Assembly (NCBI RefSeq): GCF_029227915.1 | Contig: NC_079887.1 | Span: forward strand, 24,487,650-24,551,649 | Length of the DNA stretch: 64,000 nucleotides | Reading direction: 5' to 3' | DNA from: Hydractinia symbiolongicarpus | Taxonomy: Eukaryota > Cnidaria > Hydrozoa > Anthoathecata > Hydractiniidae | Shown here: positions 59,905 through 64,000 of the stretch, in pieces | How the letters are laid out: each line of letters begins with the position of its first letter | How positions within the stretch are numbered: the first letter of the stretch is position 1 | Notes under the pieces: model-generated | Databases searched by the model: none | Seen by the model: the letters and a program-made list of their open reading frames with translations, nothing else | What the model was told of the DNA's origin: nothing | Made by a program: the position numbers and the translations under genes

Positions 59905-60956
59905 CAGTCTTTTTCCGGAGAGGCGTGCGATCGCACGCGCACACCTTGGCACACGCCTAAATCGTTTCAGGCGTGTGATTAATCGCACGCCTGAAAAATA
60001 AATATTGAGTTTTCAAAATCAACCTATAAAATCCATTTTGTAGCGTGCGATGGCAGCCCTCGAAATAATTTTTGGACAGTCGTCAGACAAAACGTCCGAT
60101 AGATTTCCGTATTGGTCGGACACTTTTAGATCTCAGAAATTATTAAATAGTCCTGGTCCTTTTAATCCACGAGCAAGCCTATTCATAGCCAACCTGACCA
60201 TCCTAGCTAATTCACCGACTCCTGACTTAGTTAAAAGAACTACGTAGACATAAATCTCTTTTGCCTGGCCCCTTCGTCGTTGGTAACCAGGTCTTACACA
60301 AGAAATCCAGCCATGCGGTTCTTAACTAATGCGGAGGTGAACGCCGACGGAGCACGGATGAAGCAAGTCTGCAAAACTGCACTTACAGGCGGAATAGACA
60401 TTTTATCATGGATTTAATTGTAGATAATTTCTTCATTTGACAAAATAATTGGAAACCATAGCAGGTCCGAATTTAATGGATTTTTTCTTTATGCCTGTAA
60501 AACCGAAACCCACGGGCGGTATAAATTTTTTTCTGTAAAAATTTTGTTAAAGTGTAGCTGAACTTTTTGAATGAATTTTGAAGTTTTATTTAAGCCACGT
60601 GGATAAAGATTTTTTTTAATTTGAAAACAAAGCATATTTTTGCCTATTTGCTTGTGAAAAATAAACAATAAATATAAAAATGACAGTATAGTCATGCATA
60701 CTATTTCGGACATGTAGAAAAGGAAGTTAAGATTGAGAGAGTCGCTATACCAGTAGACGCTCGATCATCGTGTTTGGGGTTCACGATTGAAAACGTCCCC
60801 CACTTTTCTACCGCAAAATGAATGCGCAACAAAAATAACCTCGGAGCCCGTATCGCAGGCTAACATTCTTTGCACGTGCGTTTTACATCGCACGAGTTAC
60901 TTGATTTACACGTGCGAATCATCGCACACCTACTCAAGTATTCCTGAAAAAGACTG
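59905..60956. mobile_element. Nested non-autonomous inverted-repeat element, about 1.05 kb
   Basis: The ends are CAGTCTTTTTCCGGA and, inverted, CAGTCTTTTTCAGGA. The flanks AGAGTC and AGAGCC may be a 6-bp target duplication with one change. Subterminal GTGCGATCGCACGC and CACGTGCGAATCATCGCAC motifs recur at both sides. There is no transposase. Confidence 0.7.
60719..60824 (+). repeat. Dispersed hairpin-bearing repeat, copy B
   Basis: Partner of 8829-8935: GTTAAGATTGAGAGAGTCGC, a different 20-bp spacer, then TCGTGTTTGGGGTTCACGA and CCCCCACTT. Same strand and same order. Confidence 0.7.
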
Positions 60957-62039
60957 AGAGCCTGTCTCGTGACAGCAAAAACGTTCTACACTTCAGAGGG
61001 CATCCTCTCACATTTAGGAGTAGGAGCAACAAGGTTTCCAATGTTATGTTCGTCTACGTCTTGAAAAGTCGGAACTAGCTCATCATTCGCTGTTCTTTCC
61101 GGCTCGAATTGAAATCCTAGAACCTGCGAATTATTTTCATTCATTGCTATCTTCATGAAGAACTTTTTTAAACAAAGGAAAAAAATTATAAATAAACATT
61201 TAGTCGTTCGATGCGCAAGTCGGGGGGGTTCGCCTAATAAGAAGCCAGGTAACTACGTCACAAGCAAAAATGTGCTGAATAATGAATTGACCCAGTCCTT
61301 TTGCCGCGTTCGAAAGTTCGTGAAGATGGTAGGCTAGTGCAGCAAGATCAAAACAAACAAACGATAGTGCTAAGTATTGGATAAATCTTTGTTGTTTAAG
61401 AGTGCAATCTTCGTTATTTTTGATACTTAATAAAACAAAAGAAAAGATATTGTTTTTTAAACGGACAGTACCTTTAAAAAAAACCCAAGATTTTCGCGAC
61501 CAGAAGTTTGTGGTCAGTGTGTGAGGTTTGTAGGCCTGTTTGACTTTTTTATCTTCTAAAAGCCTTATATATTTGTAATATTTGTTTTCTGTTTGTTTTC
61601 AATGTTGGGGTAAATATATTGTCACGTTTTTTAGCCACGTACAGATCTTAAACGCACCAGTTTTAGGATGTTTGGCTAGAAACGAAGATTAGCTAGCTAT
61701 AGCTACTAGCTAGCTAGAGCCTCACTTATTGCTATTCTGTATGGTATAAGAGCTTTTTATCCTAGCCAACATTTATTTTTATGTTGAGGCTGTGGCTATT
61801 TAGCTAGCTCCTTAAAAAGTGAAAGTATAAAAATGCAGTTTGGCTACAACAATATTCTTAAGCAATATATAATTTTTATGCTAAATGCAGTTAGCTAGCT
61901 AGGTATAGCTACATATTTTATTATTTTTCTGCAAACTTTTTCTGCAAATGAAATGGCTGAGCGATTGTTTTGGCTGGACGAGTAACGACAGGCTGTTCCC
62001 TGTGTTTTTATTTAAACCGAAGTTGCAATGAACATTTTT

Positions 62040-62640
62040 GGAAAAGGGTAATACGCCTTATGCGCCTGTTCAACTGTGTTTAACTGTACTAAGCGGTTAG
62101 CCCAGTGTTAAAAACAGACTGTTTTTTGTAAAAGGCTGTTACGCCTATGGGCATGTGCAACACCGTTTACCTGTATATACTAAGGTCAGCCCACCACTGT
62201 GACAATTAATTTTTAAACTTTCTTGGGAATCACGCCTGGACTAACCGCTCAGCCCTGTGTCTGCGAGAAAGTTTTTTTCAAAAGGGTATTATTACTATAC
62301 GCTGTACAACACGGTTTAACTGTACTAAGCGCTCAGCCCAGTGTCACGATTAATTTTTTAACTTTTAAAAAGACTTTTCCACAAAATAAAATAATATTGA
62401 CCGATTGTTTTTGCTATGATAAAGTAACAACACTTTGTAAACTCTGTTTTTATATCAGTTATCGTTGCGGGAAAGTTATTTTTTGAAAAATATGTTACAG
62501 TCGCACACTATAATGTTGTATGCGCTTCAAATGATTAACGACATACTGTATACCTGTACTAAAGCGCTCCACCTGATCGTGTGGGACAGTTTACAGCTCT
62601 TATTAAGCGCTCCACAGAGTGTTCAATGCCGGATCACACC
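62040..62640 (+). repeat. Degenerate long-period tandem repeat, about 120 bp period
   Basis: The words AACTGTACTAAGCG, TCAGCCCAGTGT and CAATTAATTTTTAAACTTT recur at about 62085, 62180, 62230, 62320 and 62560. The units are strongly diverged. Confidence 0.65.
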
Positions 62641-62654
62641 TTTACTTGTGGCTT

Positions 62655-62679
62655 AACCCGGCGTTTCGACGCCGGGTTT
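62655..62679. repeat. Short GC-rich hairpin
   Basis: AACCCGGCG and CGCCGGGTT enclose TTTCGA, a 9-bp perfect stem in otherwise AT-rich DNA, just before a CTAGT-family copy. Confidence 0.85.
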
Positions 62680-64000
62680 CCTGGCTAGTCTATATAATAA
62701 TACGCTAAGTGTGTCCGTGTGTCTGTGACAGGCAAAGTTAATATCGTTATTTTCCTTTGATGTTGCCGAAAAAAATCTTTGATGTTGCCGAAAAAAATAT
62801 GTCTTCTTTGTCGTGAAAAGCCGCGAGTTTTGTGTGGTTTGTTAAATGAAGTTCTAGCACAAAGTAACGGAAATTGTGTTTGCAAAAATGATGGCTGTCC
62901 TTTTTAAGCATTTGTCTTCTCTTGCCTTCAAAATAAATCTTTACAAAAGCATTTAAAAAGGGGCATGGTATATAAATGAAGTATAGAAAGGTTTCTGTAA
63001 GGTTTGTTTATGTTTTTTAAAGTTTTGATGATATTATTGATGCGAGACATGTTTGTTAGCTAGCATCAACCACACCAACAACAACTAGCTATGTAGCTAG
63101 GAATTTATAAATATGTAGCCATGTTCTTTATACCTAGCTAAGTCTCCAGTTTATATTTAAGTGACCAGCTATTAGCTGCTGTAGCTACCTTATGTTAGCT
63201 TCAGTTTTATGTTGCTTTTTACTGTAAGCTAATCTTAGTGGTCTTTGCTAAGAATGTGACTGTAACTTATTTTAATTGACATTTTAAGCTTAAATTAACA
63301 AGCCACAACAACTTTTAAAAAAGTATTACATAATATTTAAGAAGAGTTTAAGAACTGTTTTTAAGCAAATAATGTATTTTTCACAATTTGTGTATGCAAA
63401 TAATGTAAATGTAAACATTTTGTGTAACTAAACTTATATACATCGGTTACATGCAATATGACGAAACGATTTTTATTTAACATGTAGTAATTCTGGTACC
63501 TTAAGTGTAGTGATTTTTGTTGTTCTAGATGTTCTGACTAAAATGTTTTTGTTTATGGCATTTTGTCTCAATTAAGAAAAGTCTCAACTTTTTTGAGGGA
63601 GTACAACACCGAAAAAACTTGTGTTTTTTTATATTTTGTATAAATTCTTACCGGGCAGGACTCTGTACAACATACCGAAATGACTGATCCCTCTCTATTT
63701 ATAAATTTGATGCGTTCCAAATCACAGTTTTTTGAAATTTTGGGTAATATTTAATGAGTACAAGATGCAAATACTGATTTTTGTTGAATCAGAAGTATTT
63801 CCTACAACTATTCTTTTTTTACACTTTTGTGGAGAAAAAGTGTATGCAATGTCATCAGAATAACTGATTTTGTTGCAAACTGTTTTTCTTTTTCACATTT
63901 TGGATTGAAATATTGTTATAAAGGGCATATATCAATAGACATATATATACCAAAATAATTAAATTCTGCAAACTTTGATTTTGTCGTTCACCTCTCATCT

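Larger units (their letters stand above)
58879..61478. mobile_element. THAP-type DNA transposon, 2.6 kb, decayed, with a nested element
   Basis: The ends read TTTAAAGGTACTGTCCGATT and, inverted, TTTAAAGGTACTGTCCGTTT, with agreement over about 29 bp. A THAP-finger frame lies near the left end, as in P-element-like transposons. No catalytic domain is left; the middle is taken by a nested 1.05-kb element (59905-60956). No exact 8-bp duplication was found at the flanks. Confidence 0.8.
61479..64000. other. Gene-free right end of the window
   Basis: No exon was recognised. It holds TAGC-rich simple sequence (about 61688-61720 and 63050-63100), a degenerate repeat at 62040-62640, a hairpin at 62655-62679 and a CTAGT-family copy at about 62690-62760. 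From 62900 to 64000 I see only AT-rich sequence. Confidence 0.55.

Overview
The window is eukaryotic. Its genes are split by short GT-AG introns, the DNA is very AT-rich, and degenerate transposable elements lie between sparse genes. The retroelement tails, HIRAN, HECT-like and integrase-like transposon proteins, and frequent TAGC-rich spacers suggest a cnidarian, most likely a hydrozoan. That placement is inference; no marker gene proves it. There is no operon, CRISPR array or prokaryotic feature.

Host genes, left to right: (1) the last exon of an APH/CHK-type phosphotransferase, cut by the left edge (1-693). (2) Two tandem paralogous alpha-arrestin (ARRDC-like) genes of seven exons each (1908-4958 and 11724-17294), with matching intron phases and separately expanded proline-tyrosine tails. 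In the second gene the tail repeat runs about 660 bp past the stop as a decaying 30-bp minisatellite. (3) The radial spoke head gene RSPH1 on the minus strand (31268-26394, four exons, MORN repeats). (4) A single-exon 279-aa protein with a ricin-B-like N-terminal half (41567-42406).

Most of the rest is mobile DNA: a 3.75-kb TA-flanked element with a decayed pogo-like transposase and a HIRAN-like gene (19656-23405); two THAP-containing elements (27994-29249 and 58879-61478); several non-autonomous inverted-repeat elements; LINE 3' ends; two copies of a tRNA-derived SINE; a near-perfect 209-bp inverted repeat (37602-38145); and a nest of Helitron-like, integrase-like and HECT-like remnants (44.2-52.1 kb) containing a 2.2-kb satellite of 21-bp units.

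The best find is an apparently intact 6,139-bp DNA transposon at 52457-58595. It has 72-bp terminal inverted repeats, an exact 9-bp target duplication, and two convergent intact spliced genes: a 932-aa ZAD-like zinc-finger/DUF6589-like presumptive transposase and a 536-aa RecQ-like helicase. It sits inside another reading frame, which becomes continuous when the element and one duplication copy are removed. It may belong to the helicase-bearing Academ (AcademH) lineage; this is from memory and unverified.
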